Positions 46,150 to 56,754 of a DNA stretch of 64,000 nucleotides are shown piece by piece. Every line of letters starts with the position of its first letter. The stretch's first letter is position 1. Under the pieces are notes generated by a model. The model was not told the origin of the DNA and ran no database searches. It was given only the letters and a program-made list of their open reading frames with translations. Origin of the DNA: Betaproteobacteria bacterium (GTDB lineage Bacteria; Pseudomonadota; Gammaproteobacteria; Burkholderiales; Casimicrobiaceae); contig JADKEV010000004.1 of assembly GCA_016717855.1 (NCBI GenBank), positions 186,001 through 250,000 on the forward strand, written 5' to 3'. A program made the translations under genes and the position numbers.

Positions 46150-46667
46150 GTGCCGCGGCCTCCGTGGCGCAGCGCGAAAACGGACTGCGCCAGGCCATGC
46201 TCCTCGGCCTGCCCCGCGTCGTGGCCGTGCCGGTGGCCGCCGCCATAGGCGCCGGGCTCGGGCTGAAACGGCGCGCTCTCCTCGCTGACCAGCGCTCCGG
46301 CCCGCTCCAGCATGTCGCGCAGCACAGCATCGCGTTCGATCTTCAGAAAGCCGGCGCCGATCTCGACCGGCACATGGCGGTTGCCCAGGTGATAGGCGGC
46401 CTGGACCAAAGTGCAGGCGGCTGTCGGCCGCACGACGTAAACATCTTCCGCCGCCGCCACGACGCAGACGATCCGGCCGTCGCCGCCTTCCAGTTCGTCG
46501 CCGTCCGCAAGCACCGTGCCGCGCTCCAGGAACAGGCCCGCCTCTTCACCGTTGTCCAGCCGGACCAGCAGCCGGCTGCGCCGGCGCAGTTCGAACGGCA
46601 GGGTCAGGGTCGCGCCGGCCGGTCGCGCCTGACCCGCCGGCGGCAGCAGGCGCTCGATGCGCAGCAT
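46146..46667 (-). CDS. ureE: Urease accessory protein UreE
   Basis: Nickel metallochaperone that hands Ni2+ to UreG. 173 residues. The N-terminal peptide-binding domain (LRIERLLPPAGQ...LPFELRRRSRLLVRL) and the C-terminal metal-binding domain with the central AAYHLGNRHVPVEI histidine are present. The tail GGGHRHGHDAGQAEEHG is His-rich and should bind extra nickel. Start six bases after the ureC stop; stop overlaps ureF. Confidence 0.95.
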   Translation of the reverse strand: MLRIERLLPPAGQARPAGATLTLPFELRRRSRLLVRLDNGEEAGLFLERGTVLADGDELEGGDGRIVCVVAAAEDVYVVRPTAACTLVQAAYHLGNRHVPVEIGAGFLKIERDAVLRDMLERAGALVSEESAPFQPEPGAYGGGHRHGHDAGQAEEHGLAQSVFALRHGGRGT

Positions 46668-46672
46668 GCGGG

Positions 46673-48387
<1,715 letters not shown>

Positions 48388-48388
<1 letters not shown>

Positions 48389-48693
48389 CAGAGACTGCCC
48401 ATGATCTTGCCGTTGAACCCGTAGACCATCCGCGCGCCCGCCAGGTCGACCAGCTCCACGGTGCGTTCCTGCCCGGGCTCGAAGCGCACCGCGGTCCCGG
48501 CCGGGATGTTCAACCGGAATCCGCGAGCCGCGTCCCGCTGGAACGCCAGCGCCGCGTTGGTTTCGAAGAAGTGAAAATGCGATCCGACCTGTATCGGGCG
48601 GTCGCCGGTGTTGGCAACCCGAACCGTCCGCACGGCACGTCCGGCATTGATCTCCAGTTCGCCGTCGGGCACGAACATCTCTCCAGGAATCAT
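48388..48693 (-). CDS. ureB: Urease subunit beta
   Basis: Structural subunit of the urease (alpha-beta-gamma) trimer. 101 residues, the standard length, from the ATG at 48693 (MIPGEMFVPDGELEIN). The core motif QVGSHFHFFETN and the ending GARMVYGFNGKIMG are conserved. A longer reading upstream is unlikely because it would overlap ureA. Separate ureA and ureB, as here, are the bacterial pattern. Confidence 0.97.
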
Positions 48694-48709
48694 CGCGGAT
48701 CCTCCTCGC

Positions 48710-49018
48710 TCAGGCAATCGGATTATGGACGGTGACCAGCTTGGTGCCGTCGGGAAACGTCGCCTCGACCTGGATGTCGGGAATCATCTCCGGCACGCCC
48801 TCCATCACCTCGTCGCGCCGGAGCAGCGTGGCGCCGAACTGCATGAGTTCCGCGACCGTCCTGCCGTCGCGGGCGCCCTCCATCACCGCGGCGGAAATGT
48901 AGGCAACCGCCTCCGGATAGTTCAGGCGCAGCCCGCGCGCGCGCCGGCGCTCGGCGACGAGGCCGGCGGTGAATATCAGCAGCTTGTCCCGTTCCCTGGG
49001 TGTCAGTTCCACAGCCAT
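48710..49018 (-). CDS. ureA: Urease subunit gamma
   Basis: Smallest urease subunit. 102 residues starting MAVELTPRERDKLLIFTAGLVAERR, family-typical. Other conserved segments are LNYPEAVAYISAAVMEGARDG and GVPEMIPDIQVEATFPDGTKLVTVH. Begins 40 bases after the ureD stop and ends 16 bases before ureB. Confidence 0.98.
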   Translation of the reverse strand: MAVELTPRERDKLLIFTAGLVAERRRARGLRLNYPEAVAYISAAVMEGARDGRTVAELMQFGATLLRRDEVMEGVPEMIPDIQVEATFPDGTKLVTVHNPIA

Positions 49019-49058
49019 CCTCCCTGCGCGCCGCGCTCCGCCAGCGGCCGATTATCGC

Positions 49059-49961
49059 TCACGTCGCCCACAGGCGGGGCACGGCCGCGGCGCGGCCCGC
49101 GTACAGCGGGCGCAGCAGCGTCCACACCCGCAACAGATAGCCCCGCGCCTGCTCGGTGGAATCGCACAGGCAGCGGGCGAGCGTGATACCTGACGGCAGG
49201 CACGTCACGCCGGCGCGCGCACGCGCCGGCAGCTCACGCGCGGCGTCGCGGCAGGCGGCCAGCACGGCGTCCCCAACGCTGCCTCCGCACACCCAGAGCG
49301 TTCCGGAGACTGTCCGCCCCGCGTACCCAGCCGCCGACTGCAGCAGGCCGTCGCCGCCGCCCACCTCGCCGTATTCGGCCCACAGCAGGACGCCGGCGCG
49401 CCGGATCTCGAGCGCCTGCCGGAAGCGGCCGCGGGTGAAGCGCTCCCCCGCGGCGCCGCGCCCGAACGCGACGATTTCCCAGCCTGCCACCTGGCCCGGG
49501 CCATCGATGTCTACGCTCAGTGCCGTCCGCGCATCGGCGCCGTCGAAGACGATGGTTTCGAGCGGCAGCCACTCGACGATCGCGTTTGCGCCCACACGCA
49601 GGTGCGTCGTCTGCGCGGCGGTGCGGGAATTGGCCTTGTACCACTTGGTCGCGCCGGGCGTCGTGAGCAGCACCTCGGCGCCGGGACCCGCGTCGACATC
49701 GACCGCGAGGCGGTCGCCGCCCGCGATGCCGCCCGGCGGATGCAGGATCACCGTGTGGCAAAGCGCCTCGCCCTCCGGATACAGCGGCTTCTGCACCACC
49801 AGCGGCCCGGTGTGCAGGTTGCGTGCGAGCACAGTGCGCGGGCCGCGCCGTTCGTAGGCGAGCGCGAGCGCCGCGTCCCAGCCCGCTGGTGTTGCAGCCG
49901 CTTCCGGCGCCGCCGGCGGCGGAGCGCTGGCCCGCTGCGCGCGCAGGCCGCCCGCCGTCAT
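49059..49961 (-). CDS. ureD: Urease accessory protein UreD
   Basis: Scaffold of the urease activation complex; binds apo-urease and recruits UreF and UreG. 300 residues. Conserved parts: ARNLHTGPLVVQKPLYPEG, HTVILHPPGGIAGGDRL, TPGATKWYKAN, EWLPLETIVFDGA and ARCLCDSTEQARGYLLRVW near the end. The ATG overlaps the urtE stop as ATGA, joining the urea transporter to the urease genes in one transcript. Confidence 0.96.
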   Translation of the reverse strand: MTAGGLRAQRASAPPPAAPEAAATPAGWDAALALAYERRGPRTVLARNLHTGPLVVQKPLYPEGEALCHTVILHPPGGIAGGDRLAVDVDAGPGAEVLLTTPGATKWYKANSRTAAQTTHLRVGANAIVEWLPLETIVFDGADARTALSVDIDGPGQVAGWEIVAFGRGAAGERFTRGRFRQALEIRRAGVLLWAEYGEVGGGDGLLQSAAGYAGRTVSGTLWVCGGSVGDAVLAACRDAARELPARARAGVTCLPSGITLARCLCDSTEQARGYLLRVWTLLRPLYAGRAAAVPRLWAT

Positions 49962-50656
49962 ACCGTCAGCAATTGCCGGACATCGTCGGCTTCCATCCGG
50001 TCGCCCGCGCCGCGCTTGATGATCTGTCCGCGGCTCATCACCGCATACTGGCCGGCCAGGGCTGCCGCGAAGTCGTAGTACTGCTCGACCAGCAGCACCG
50101 CGATGCCGCCCCGGGCCAGCAGCGCCCGGATGACCTCGCGGATTTCCTTGATGATGGACGGCTGGATGCCCTCGGTGGGTTCGTCGAGGATCAGCAGCCG
50201 CGGCTTCGCGGCCAGCGCGCGCGCGATCGCCAGCTGCTGCTGCTGGCCGCCGGACAGGTCGCCGCCGCGCCGGTGCAGCATTTTCTTCAGGACGGGAAAC
50301 ATGGCAAAGAGTTCTTCCGGGATGACCTTCGACGATGAACCAGCCACCGGCGCCAGCCCCATGCGCAGGTTTTCTTCCACGGTGAGCCGGTTGAAAATTT
50401 CCCGGCCCTGCGGCACGTAGCCGATGCCCAGCGCCGCGCGGCGGTGCGGCGGCAGCGCGGTGATGTCCCGGCCGTCCAGGAGCACGCGGCCGGTCCGCGT
50501 CGGCAGCACCCCCATCAGGCAATTGAGCAGCGTCGTCTTGCCCACGCCATTGCGCCCCAGCAGCACGGTGCACTGGCCGTCGGGAATCGACAACCGGACG
50601 TCGCGCAGGATGTGGCTGCCCCCATAGTACTGGTTCAGCCCCTCGATTTCCAGCAT
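49958..50656 (-). CDS. urtE: Urea ABC transporter ATP-binding protein UrtE
   Basis: One of two ATPases of the Urt urea importer (branched-chain amino-acid-type family). 232 residues from the ATG at 50656 (MLEIEGLNQYYGGSHILRDV), which has GGGAG upstream; an ATG 15 bases earlier is possible. Walker A GRNGVGKTT, signature LSGGQQQ, Walker B LLILDEPTEGIQPSI. The EGIQPSI text is characteristic of UrtE. Confidence 0.96.
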   Translation of the reverse strand: MLEIEGLNQYYGGSHILRDVRLSIPDGQCTVLLGRNGVGKTTLLNCLMGVLPTRTGRVLLDGRDITALPPHRRAALGIGYVPQGREIFNRLTVEENLRMGLAPVAGSSSKVIPEELFAMFPVLKKMLHRRGGDLSGGQQQQLAIARALAAKPRLLILDEPTEGIQPSIIKEIREVIRALLARGGIAVLLVEQYYDFAAALAGQYAVMSRGQIIKRGAGDRMEADDVRQLLTV

Positions 50657-50675
50657 CGCTCCCGCGGCCATCGCC

Positions 50676-51533
50676 TCAGCGCCCCAGATAGACTTCGATG
50701 ACCCGCTGGTCGTTCTGCACCTGCGCCATCGGTCCCTCGGCGAGCACCGACCCTTCGTGCAACACGGTGACCGTGCGCGCGATCCGGTTGACGAAATCCA
50801 TGTCGTGCTCGACCACGATCAGCGTGTGTTCGCCGGCCAGTTCCAGGAACAGGTCCGCGGTGCGGTCCGTCTCCGCGTCGGTCATCCCGGCGACCGGCTC
50901 GTCCAGCAGCAGCACGATGGGTTCCTGAATCAGCAGCATCCCGATTTCCAGCCATTGCTTCTGGCCGTGCGAGAGCATGCCGGCCTCGCGATTCAGCGAC
51001 TGCGCGAGGCCGATCCGCTCGCCGGTCGCCGCGATCGCATCGAGTTGCGCGGAGTCGAGCCGCGCGCGCAGCGTGCCGAACGGATCCTTGCGCGCCTTCA
51101 TCGCCAGCTCGAGATTCTCGAACACGGAGTGCTTTTCGAACACCGTCGGCTTCTGGAACTTGCGACCGATGCCGGCGTGCGCGATCTCCGGCTCGCTCAT
51201 CCGCAACAGGTCGATAGTCTGGCCGAAAAACGCGCTGCCCGAGTCGGCGCGCGTCTTGCCGGTGATCACGTCCATCATCGTCGTCTTGCCGGCGCCATTG
51301 GGGCCGATGATGCAGCGCAACTCGCCCAGCGCGATGTTGAGCGTCAGCTTGTTCAGCGCCTTGAAGCCGTCGAAACTGACCGAGATGTCCTCAAGGTACA
51401 GGATGTCGCCGTGACCCGAATCGATGACGCCGGGCTCGACGACATGACCGTAGTTGACGCTGCCGTCGGCGCCGCCCTGCAGCCCCGGGTCGGCATCGGC
51501 GGCTAGCCGTTCCGCGCTGCGCGGTTCGTTCAT
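50676..51533 (-). CDS. urtD: Urea ABC transporter ATP-binding protein UrtD
   Basis: Second ATPase of the urea importer. 285 residues. Walker A GPNGAGKTT, family signature LSHGQKQWLEIGM in place of LSGGQ, Walker B IVLLLDEPVAGMTDAET. About 45 N-terminal residues precede the nucleotide-binding domain and are acidic/Gly-rich. It starts in the ATGA overlap with urtC. Confidence 0.96.
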   Translation of the reverse strand: MNEPRSAERLAADADPGLQGGADGSVNYGHVVEPGVIDSGHGDILYLEDISVSFDGFKALNKLTLNIALGELRCIIGPNGAGKTTMMDVITGKTRADSGSAFFGQTIDLLRMSEPEIAHAGIGRKFQKPTVFEKHSVFENLELAMKARKDPFGTLRARLDSAQLDAIAATGERIGLAQSLNREAGMLSHGQKQWLEIGMLLIQEPIVLLLDEPVAGMTDAETDRTADLFLELAGEHTLIVVEHDMDFVNRIARTVTVLHEGSVLAEGPMAQVQNDQRVIEVYLGR

Positions 51534-52645
51534 GCCGGGACCTTGCGCGCTTCGGGCGCGGGCCGCCGCAGCTTGCCCGCCACTTTCCTCGCGAGCCCGA
51601 GCAGACCCGCGGGAAGGTACAGCGTCACAAGAACAAAGATCGCCCCCAGCGCGAACAGCCAGTACTCCGGCAGCGCCGCGGTGAACCAGCTCTTCAGGCC
51701 GTTGACCGCGACCGCGCCGATCACCGGCCCGATCAGCGTGCCGCGCCCGCCCACCGCGACCCAGATCACCAGTTCGATCGAGTTCGCCGGCGACATCTCG
51801 GATGGATTGATGATGCCCACCTGCGGGACGTACAGCGCACCGGCGACCCCGCAGATCACCGCCGACAGCGTCCACACGACGAGCTTGAAGCCCAGCGGGT
51901 TGTAGCCCAGGAACATCATCCGCGGTTCCGCGTCGCGTATCGCCTGCAGCGCGCGGCCGAACTTGGTGGCCATCATCGCTCGGCAGCCGAGCACCACGCC
52001 CACCAGGACCAGCAGCGTGAGCCAGTAGAGGAACGCTTTGGTCTCCGGCGCCGTGATCGAATAGCCCAGGATGCGCTTGAAGTCGGTGAAGCCGTTGTTG
52101 CCGCCGAAGCCGGTGTCGTTGCGGTAGAACAGCAGCATCGCGGCGAAGGTCAGCGCCTGGGTGATGATCGAGAAATAGACGCCCTTGATCCGCGAGCGGA
52201 ACGCGAAGAACCCGAACACCAGGGCCAGCAGTCCCGGCACCAGCACGACCAGCAGCAGCGCGTACGCGAAGTGATCGGTGAACGACCAGTACCACGGGTA
52301 GGCCTTCCAGTCGAGAAACACCATGAAATCGGGCAGATGGCTCTGATAGACGCCGTCACGGCCGATCGCCCGCATCAGGTACATGCCGAGCGAATAGCCG
52401 CCCAGCGCGAAAAACACGCCGTGGCCCAGCGACAGGATGCCGGCGTACCCCCAAACCAGGTCTAGCGCGACCGCGGCGATCGCGTAGCACATGAATTTCC
52501 CGAACAACGCGATGAAGTAGCCCGACACGTGCATCGGATGCTCGGCGGGAAAGGCGAGATGCAGCGCCGGCAGCAGCGCGGCCGCGAGCACGGCGGCCAG
52601 CACCAGCCACCGGCCCCAGCCGCGCGCGATCGCGTGCGTGATCAT
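51530..52645 (-). CDS. urtC: Urea ABC transporter permease UrtC
   Basis: LivM-type permease, 371 residues with about ten helices. Segments typical of UrtC: VWGYAGILSLGHGVFFALGGYSLGMYLM, FRSRIKGVYFSIITQALTFAAMLLF and NDTGFGGNNGFTDFK. Starts in the ATGA overlap with the frame-restored urtB end, which is good evidence where urtB should stop. Confidence 0.96.
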   Translation of the reverse strand: MITHAIARGWGRWLVLAAVLAAALLPALHLAFPAEHPMHVSGYFIALFGKFMCYAIAAVALDLVWGYAGILSLGHGVFFALGGYSLGMYLMRAIGRDGVYQSHLPDFMVFLDWKAYPWYWSFTDHFAYALLLVVLVPGLLALVFGFFAFRSRIKGVYFSIITQALTFAAMLLFYRNDTGFGGNNGFTDFKRILGYSITAPETKAFLYWLTLLVLVGVVLGCRAMMATKFGRALQAIRDAEPRMMFLGYNPLGFKLVVWTLSAVICGVAGALYVPQVGIINPSEMSPANSIELVIWVAVGGRGTLIGPVIGAVAVNGLKSWFTAALPEYWLFALGAIFVLVTLYLPAGLLGLARKVAGKLRRPAPEARKVPA

Positions 52646-54254
52646 GCGGATGCCTCGGCGCTGCGGCCCTTGAGCGCGAAGAGTCCCGCGGGCGCTTCTG
52701 GATGAACAGGATGATGAAGACCAGTATCGTGATCTTGGCCAGCACGGCGCCGGCGTAGGGTTCGAGGAACTTGTTCAGTTCGCCCAGGCCGATGGCGGCA
52801 ATCACGGTTCCCGCGAGCTGGCCCACGCCGCCCAGCACCACCACCATGAACGAATCGACGATATAGCTCTGGCCCAGGTCCGGCCCGACGTTGCCGATCT
52901 GCGAGAGCGCGACGCCGCCCAGCCCGGCGATGCCACTGCCAAGGCCGAAGGTGAGCGTATCGATACGGCTGGTGGGCACGCCCACGCAGTCGGCCATCCG
53001 CCGGTTCTGCGTCACGCCGCGGACGAACAGGCCCAGCCGGGTCTTGTTGAGCAGCAGCCAGACCAGCACGACGACGAGCAGCGAGAAGATGACGATGCAG
53101 ATGCGGTTGTAGGGCAGCACCAGCCCTTCCATCACCGTGACGCCCCCGCTCATCCACGAGGGGTTCGCGACTTCGACGTTCTGCGCGCCGAAAACGGTCC
53201 GCACCGTCTGCATCAGGATCAGGCTGATGCCCCAGGTGCAGAGCAGCGTCTCCAGCGGCCGGCCGTAGAGCTGGCGGATCACCGTGCGCTCCAGCGCCAT
53301 GCCCACCAGCGCGCTGCTGGCGAAGGCGACCGGTATGGCCGCGATCACGTACCAGTCGAAGGCCCCGGGCAGATACTGGCGGAACAGCGACTGCACGACA
53401 TAGGTCGCGTACGCCCCGATCATCAGCAGTTCGCCGTGCGCCATGTTGATGATGCCCATCAGGCCGAACGTGATCGCCAAGCCGAGGGCTGCCAGCAGCA
53501 GCACGCTGCCCAGACTCAGACCCTGGAGCGCCGTGCCGACCAGTTCGGTGCGCGCAAGGCGCCGGTCGATCGCGGCGATGGCCGCTTGCGCCGCGGTGCG
53601 CAGGCCCGCCTCGGCGTCGGTGCCCGCCCCCACGCCGGCGGCTGCCAGCGGATTGAGCATGGTCTTGGCCGGCGCGCCGCCGTGCTCGCCAAGATACAGC
53701 ACCGCGCCCAGGCGATCCTGCATGCTGTCGGAGCGCAGACTGGCCGATGCGATCGCCAGGTCGAGCACGGTCTGGATCGCGGCGTCGGCTTCCTTGGCGC
53801 GCGCCTCGCGCAGCATCGGCAATTGCGCCGGGGCGGCGCTGGTCTGCAAGTCGCGCGCGGCAGCCAGGCGGACCGCGCGGTCGGGCGAAAGCAGCTTGCC
53901 GCCGGCCTGCGCCGATTCGAGAACCTTGCGCAGCCGGTTGTTCATGATGAGCTGGTCCCGGGCTTCCGGAACAGGGGTGACCGCCGCGCCGGTGGCGGCG
54001 TCGACGGCGGTGTCGTTGGCGACGATGAGCAGGCGGCCATCCTCGAGCTGATAGACGCTGTCCTCGCCCAGTCCGCGCAGCAGGGCGGCGGCAAGGGGAT
54101 CCTGGCTCGCGGCGAGCTGCCCAATGGCGGCGATGCGCTCGTCGGTGGTCTCGCTGCCCAGCAGCTTGACCACGGCGGCATCGAGGGCGCTCCACGCCTG
54201 CAGCGGCGCCGCGCACAGCACGAACAGCATCAGCGGTGCACACCAGGCACGCAT
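52642..54254 (-). CDS. urtB: Urea ABC transporter permease UrtB, frameshifted near the C-terminus
   Basis: LivH-type permease with a long periplasmic N-terminal domain. Signal peptide MRAWCAPLMLFVLCAAPLQAWS, then about 220 mostly helical residues, then the permease (GIINMAHGELLMIGAYATYVV...GLGSGIAGLGGVALSQIGNVGPDLGQSYIV). The reading frame is lost at about 52684-52693: after FIQKRP it reads DSSRSRA and runs on to 52356, while in the next frame the expected ending AGLFALKGRSAEASA and a TGA at 52642 follow. Restoring one base gives 537 residues and an ATGA overlap with urtC, so a one-base loss is inferred. A GTG at 54278 is an alternative start. Confidence 0.88.
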
Positions 54255-54342
54255 GGCGGGAAGTCCAATGAGAGGCACTGCGAAGAAACGTGCGGGGAAC
54301 TGCGGCCGCGCCCCGGCAGCACCGGAGCGCGGCGGATTGCGC

Positions 54343-55594
54343 TTACATGTTCTGCTTGCTTTCGTTGCCGGCGATGAACGGGCTCCACGGCTGCGCGCGG
54401 ATCGGACCCTTGGTCTTCCACACGATGTTGAACTGGCCGTCGGCCTTCACTTCGCCGATATAGACCGGACGATGCAGGTGATGGTTGGTCTTGTCCATGG
54501 TCAGCGTAAAGCCGGACGGCGCCTTGAAAGTCTGTCCGCCCATCGCGGCGATGACCTTGTCGGTGTCGGTCGACTTCGCTTTCTCGACGGCGGCCTTCCA
54601 CATGTAGATGCCGACGTAAGTGGCTTCCATCGGATCGTTGGTTACCGCCTTGTCGGCGTTCGGCAGCTTCTTCTTCACCGAATACGCTTTCCACTTCTTG
54701 ACGAACGCGTCGTTTTCGGGCGACTTGACCGACTGGAAGTAGTTCCACGCCGCGAGATGCCCGACCAGCGGCTTGGTGTCGACGCCGCGCAGTTCCTCTT
54801 CGCCGACCGAGAAGGCCACGACCGGAACGTCGGTCGCCTTGAGCCCGGCGTTGCCCAGTTCCTTGTAGAACGGAACGTTGGAGTCGCCATTGATCGTCGA
54901 GATCACGGCCGTCTTGCCGCCCTGCGAAAACTTCTTGATGTTGGCGACGATGGTCTGGTAGTCGCTGTGGCCGAACGGCGTACACCTCGTCGATGTCCGT
55001 GTCCTTGACGCCCTTGGAGTGCAGGAATGCGCGCAGGATCTTGTTCGTGGTGCGCGGGTAGACATAGTCGGTGCCGAGCAGAACGAAGCGCTTGGCGGAG
55101 CCGCCATCCGCGCCCATCAGGTATTCGACCGCCGGGATCGCCTGCTGGTTGGGCGCGGCACCGGTGTAGAACACGTTCTTTTCCAGTTCTTCACCCTCGT
55201 ACTGGACCGGGTAGAACAGCAGGCTGTTGAGTTCCTTGAACACCGGCAACACCGATTTGCGCGAGACCGAGGTCCAGCAGCCGAATACCACCGCGACTTT
55301 GTCCTGCGACACGAGCTGGCGGGCTTTTTCCGCGAACAACGGCCAGTTCGACGCCGGATCGACGACCACCGGCTCCAGCTTCCTGCCCATCACGCCGCCC
55401 TTGGCATTGATCTCTTCGATCGCCATCAGCGCGGTGTCCTTGAGCGTGGTCTCCGAAATAGCCATCGTTCCCGACAGGGAGTGGAGAATTCCGACTTTGA
55501 TGGTATCGGCGGCGCGCGCGGCCTGACCGATGACGCCGGTCGCCAGCAATACGCCCGCTATGGCTGCGGTCTTGAAAAACCCTCTTCGTTGCAT
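54343..55594 (-). CDS. urtA: Urea ABC transporter substrate-binding protein UrtA, frameshifted in the middle
   Basis: Periplasmic urea-binding protein. Start ATG 55594 with GGAGA upstream; the N-terminus MQRRGFFKTAAIAGVLLATG has a twin-arginine pattern typical of UrtA. Mature start ADTIKVGILHSLSGTMAISE is diagnostic. The frame breaks at about 54980-54981: DIDEVY reads on as AVRPQRLP, while another frame continues TPFGHSDYQTIVANIKKF to a normal end (PFIAGNESKQNM, stop 54343). The sequence TACGCCG where TACACGCCG is expected points to loss of one AC pair. Restored length 417. As it stands the product would be truncated after about residue 205 of true sequence. Confidence 0.9.
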
Positions 55595-55656
55595 GCTGAT
55601 CTCCATGGGATGATGAAAGGGTGATCGAACGGAAACAGATCACTGGCATGCCATCA

Positions 55657-55671
55657 GCAGATACCGTGCCA
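55657..55671 (-). promoter_or_regulatory. Sigma-54 promoter for the urt-ure cluster
   Basis: Minus strand TGGCACG-GTAT-CTGC, with GG (-24) and GC (-12) separated by exactly ten bases; consensus is TGGCACG-N4-TTGC. It lies 63 bases before the urtA ATG, leaving a leader of about 50 nt. Such a promoter needs an activator such as NtrC and fits nitrogen-limited expression of urea uptake. Confidence 0.7.
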
Positions 55672-55801
55672 ACCCCTGGTTGGCAGCCGGAAGCCGCTGA
55701 TATCACGGCGATATTCGGGAGGAAAGCGGAGATGTCGCAAGTGCCACGATCCAATTCCGTGCGCGCCATAACCTGTTTTCGTGCGCGCCGGTTTCCTGGC
55801 C

Positions 55802-55816
55802 GCACCAGAAAGGCGC
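55802..55816. promoter_or_regulatory. Possible NtrC binding site
   Basis: GCACC-AGAAA-GGCGC matches the NtrC half-site pattern GCACC-N5-GGTGC with one mismatch, and sits about 130-145 bases upstream of the sigma-54 promoter, a usual enhancer distance. Short and imperfect, so only a candidate. Confidence 0.35.
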
Positions 55817-55957
55817 GCCCGGTATCCATGGAACCTGCCACGAGGCAGCCGAAGCGCTGCGCGCCGTCGCGAAGGGAATGCTGTTATTCTTGGCCCCGGA
55901 ATTTTCCTACTGGACGTATTGGCGGCGGCGGCAGCCCCGCCTCGCACCACTCTCGCG

Positions 55958-56428
55958 ATGATGAATCCCACGATAAGCCTGATGAAGTCCGCCCTTTGCA
56001 CCGCTTTGCTCATTGCTGGCGCGATGTTTGCGCAGGCAAGCGCCGCTGAACTGCCGCTCGCCGAGTTGAGCATCAATGGGCACAAGCTGCACGCGGAGAT
56101 CGCCGCAACGTTCGAGACGCGGATGAAAGGCCTGATGCATCGTTTCAGCCTCAAGCCCGATCATGGCATGCTGTTCGTCTTTCGCGAACCGCAACAGCAG
56201 GCGTTCTGGATGAGGAACACCTTCGTTGCCCTGTCGATCGCCTACGTCGACAGCAAGGGACGCATACTCAACATCGAGGACATGGCGCCGCAGTCGGAGA
56301 GCACGCACCCGTCGAACGGTCCGGCGCAGTACGCGCTGGAAATGAAAAAGGGCTGGTTCAGGGAGCGCGGAATCGCGGCCGGGGCGGCGGTCGATGGCCT
56401 CGACAAGGTGCCTCGCGCCAGGGAATAG
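55958..56428 (+). CDS. DUF192 family secreted protein
   Basis: 156 residues; a Sec signal peptide of about 31 residues (MKSALCTALLIAGAMFAQASAA within it) and then a DUF192 domain. Family marks are ETRMKGLMHRFSLKPDHGMLFVF, FWMRNTFVALSIAYVDSKGRI and the closing ALEMKKGWFRERGI. The domain is small and beta-rich; its job is unknown. Two ATGs in tandem (55958, 55961) and one at 55982 could start it; none has a strong ribosome site. Divergent from urtA. Confidence 0.9.
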   Translation: MMNPTISLMKSALCTALLIAGAMFAQASAAELPLAELSINGHKLHAEIAATFETRMKGLMHRFSLKPDHGMLFVFREPQQQAFWMRNTFVALSIAYVDSKGRILNIEDMAPQSESTHPSNGPAQYALEMKKGWFRERGIAAGAAVDGLDKVPRARE

Positions 56429-56466
56429 CGGCGCACCCGGGCGCGCCGCCGACCGGAGGAGGCGCC

Positions 56467-56649
56467 CTACTTCTTCCGCTTGGGCTTGCCGCTTTTCGCG
56501 GACGGGCGAGACCCTTTGGCCGCGCCGCTCTTCGTGCTCGGTGCCGCCGCTTCGGGCTTGTAGTCGCCGATGGTGCCCTTGAGGGGGCAGACTTTGAACG
56601 CCGGGCACTTCTTGCAGCCAACGGCCAGCGCGATGGGACATAGGGTCAT
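56467..56649 (-). CDS. Small Cys-rich basic protein
   Basis: 60 residues from the ATG at 56649, with GGAG seven bases upstream. The first half has four cysteines in MTLCPIALAVGCKKCPAFKV plus CPLKG, a spacing that could hold a metal or iron-sulfur centre. The second half is a Lys/Ser/Ala-rich tail (GAAKGSRPSAKSGKPKRKK), like those binding nucleic acid. I recall similar short proteins in betaproteobacteria but know no function. It sits convergent to the DUF192 gene and about 105 bases after the hydrolase. Confidence 0.75.
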   Translation of the reverse strand: MTLCPIALAVGCKKCPAFKVCPLKGTIGDYKPEAAAPSTKSGAAKGSRPSAKSGKPKRKK

Positions 56650-56754
56650 GGTGATCTCCTGGATTGAATTCGGGGAGAACCAGCATACGCCGATTCGGAC
56701 CACCGGAGAGGCGCGTTTCCCGGGAAGCCGGCTGCGTCCGGCCCGTGGACTGGA

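Larger units (their letters stand above)
55607..55957. other. Intergenic region between urtA and the DUF192 gene
   Basis: About 350 bases without a gene, between divergent starts. It holds the sigma-54 promoter (55657-55671), a candidate NtrC site (55802-55816) and two direct copies of CGTGCGCGCC near 55758-55790. I see no clear sigma-70 promoter for the DUF192 gene. Confidence 0.6.

Noticed and set aside
52356..52641. Natural urtB C-terminus running to 52356
   Set aside because: It reads as non-membrane Arg/Pro-rich sequence antiparallel in style to urtC codons, while the other frame gives the proper UrtB ending and an ATGA overlap.
54970..54990. Programmed frameshift in urtA
   Set aside because: No slippery heptamer and no downstream structure evident; UrtA families are not known to use one.
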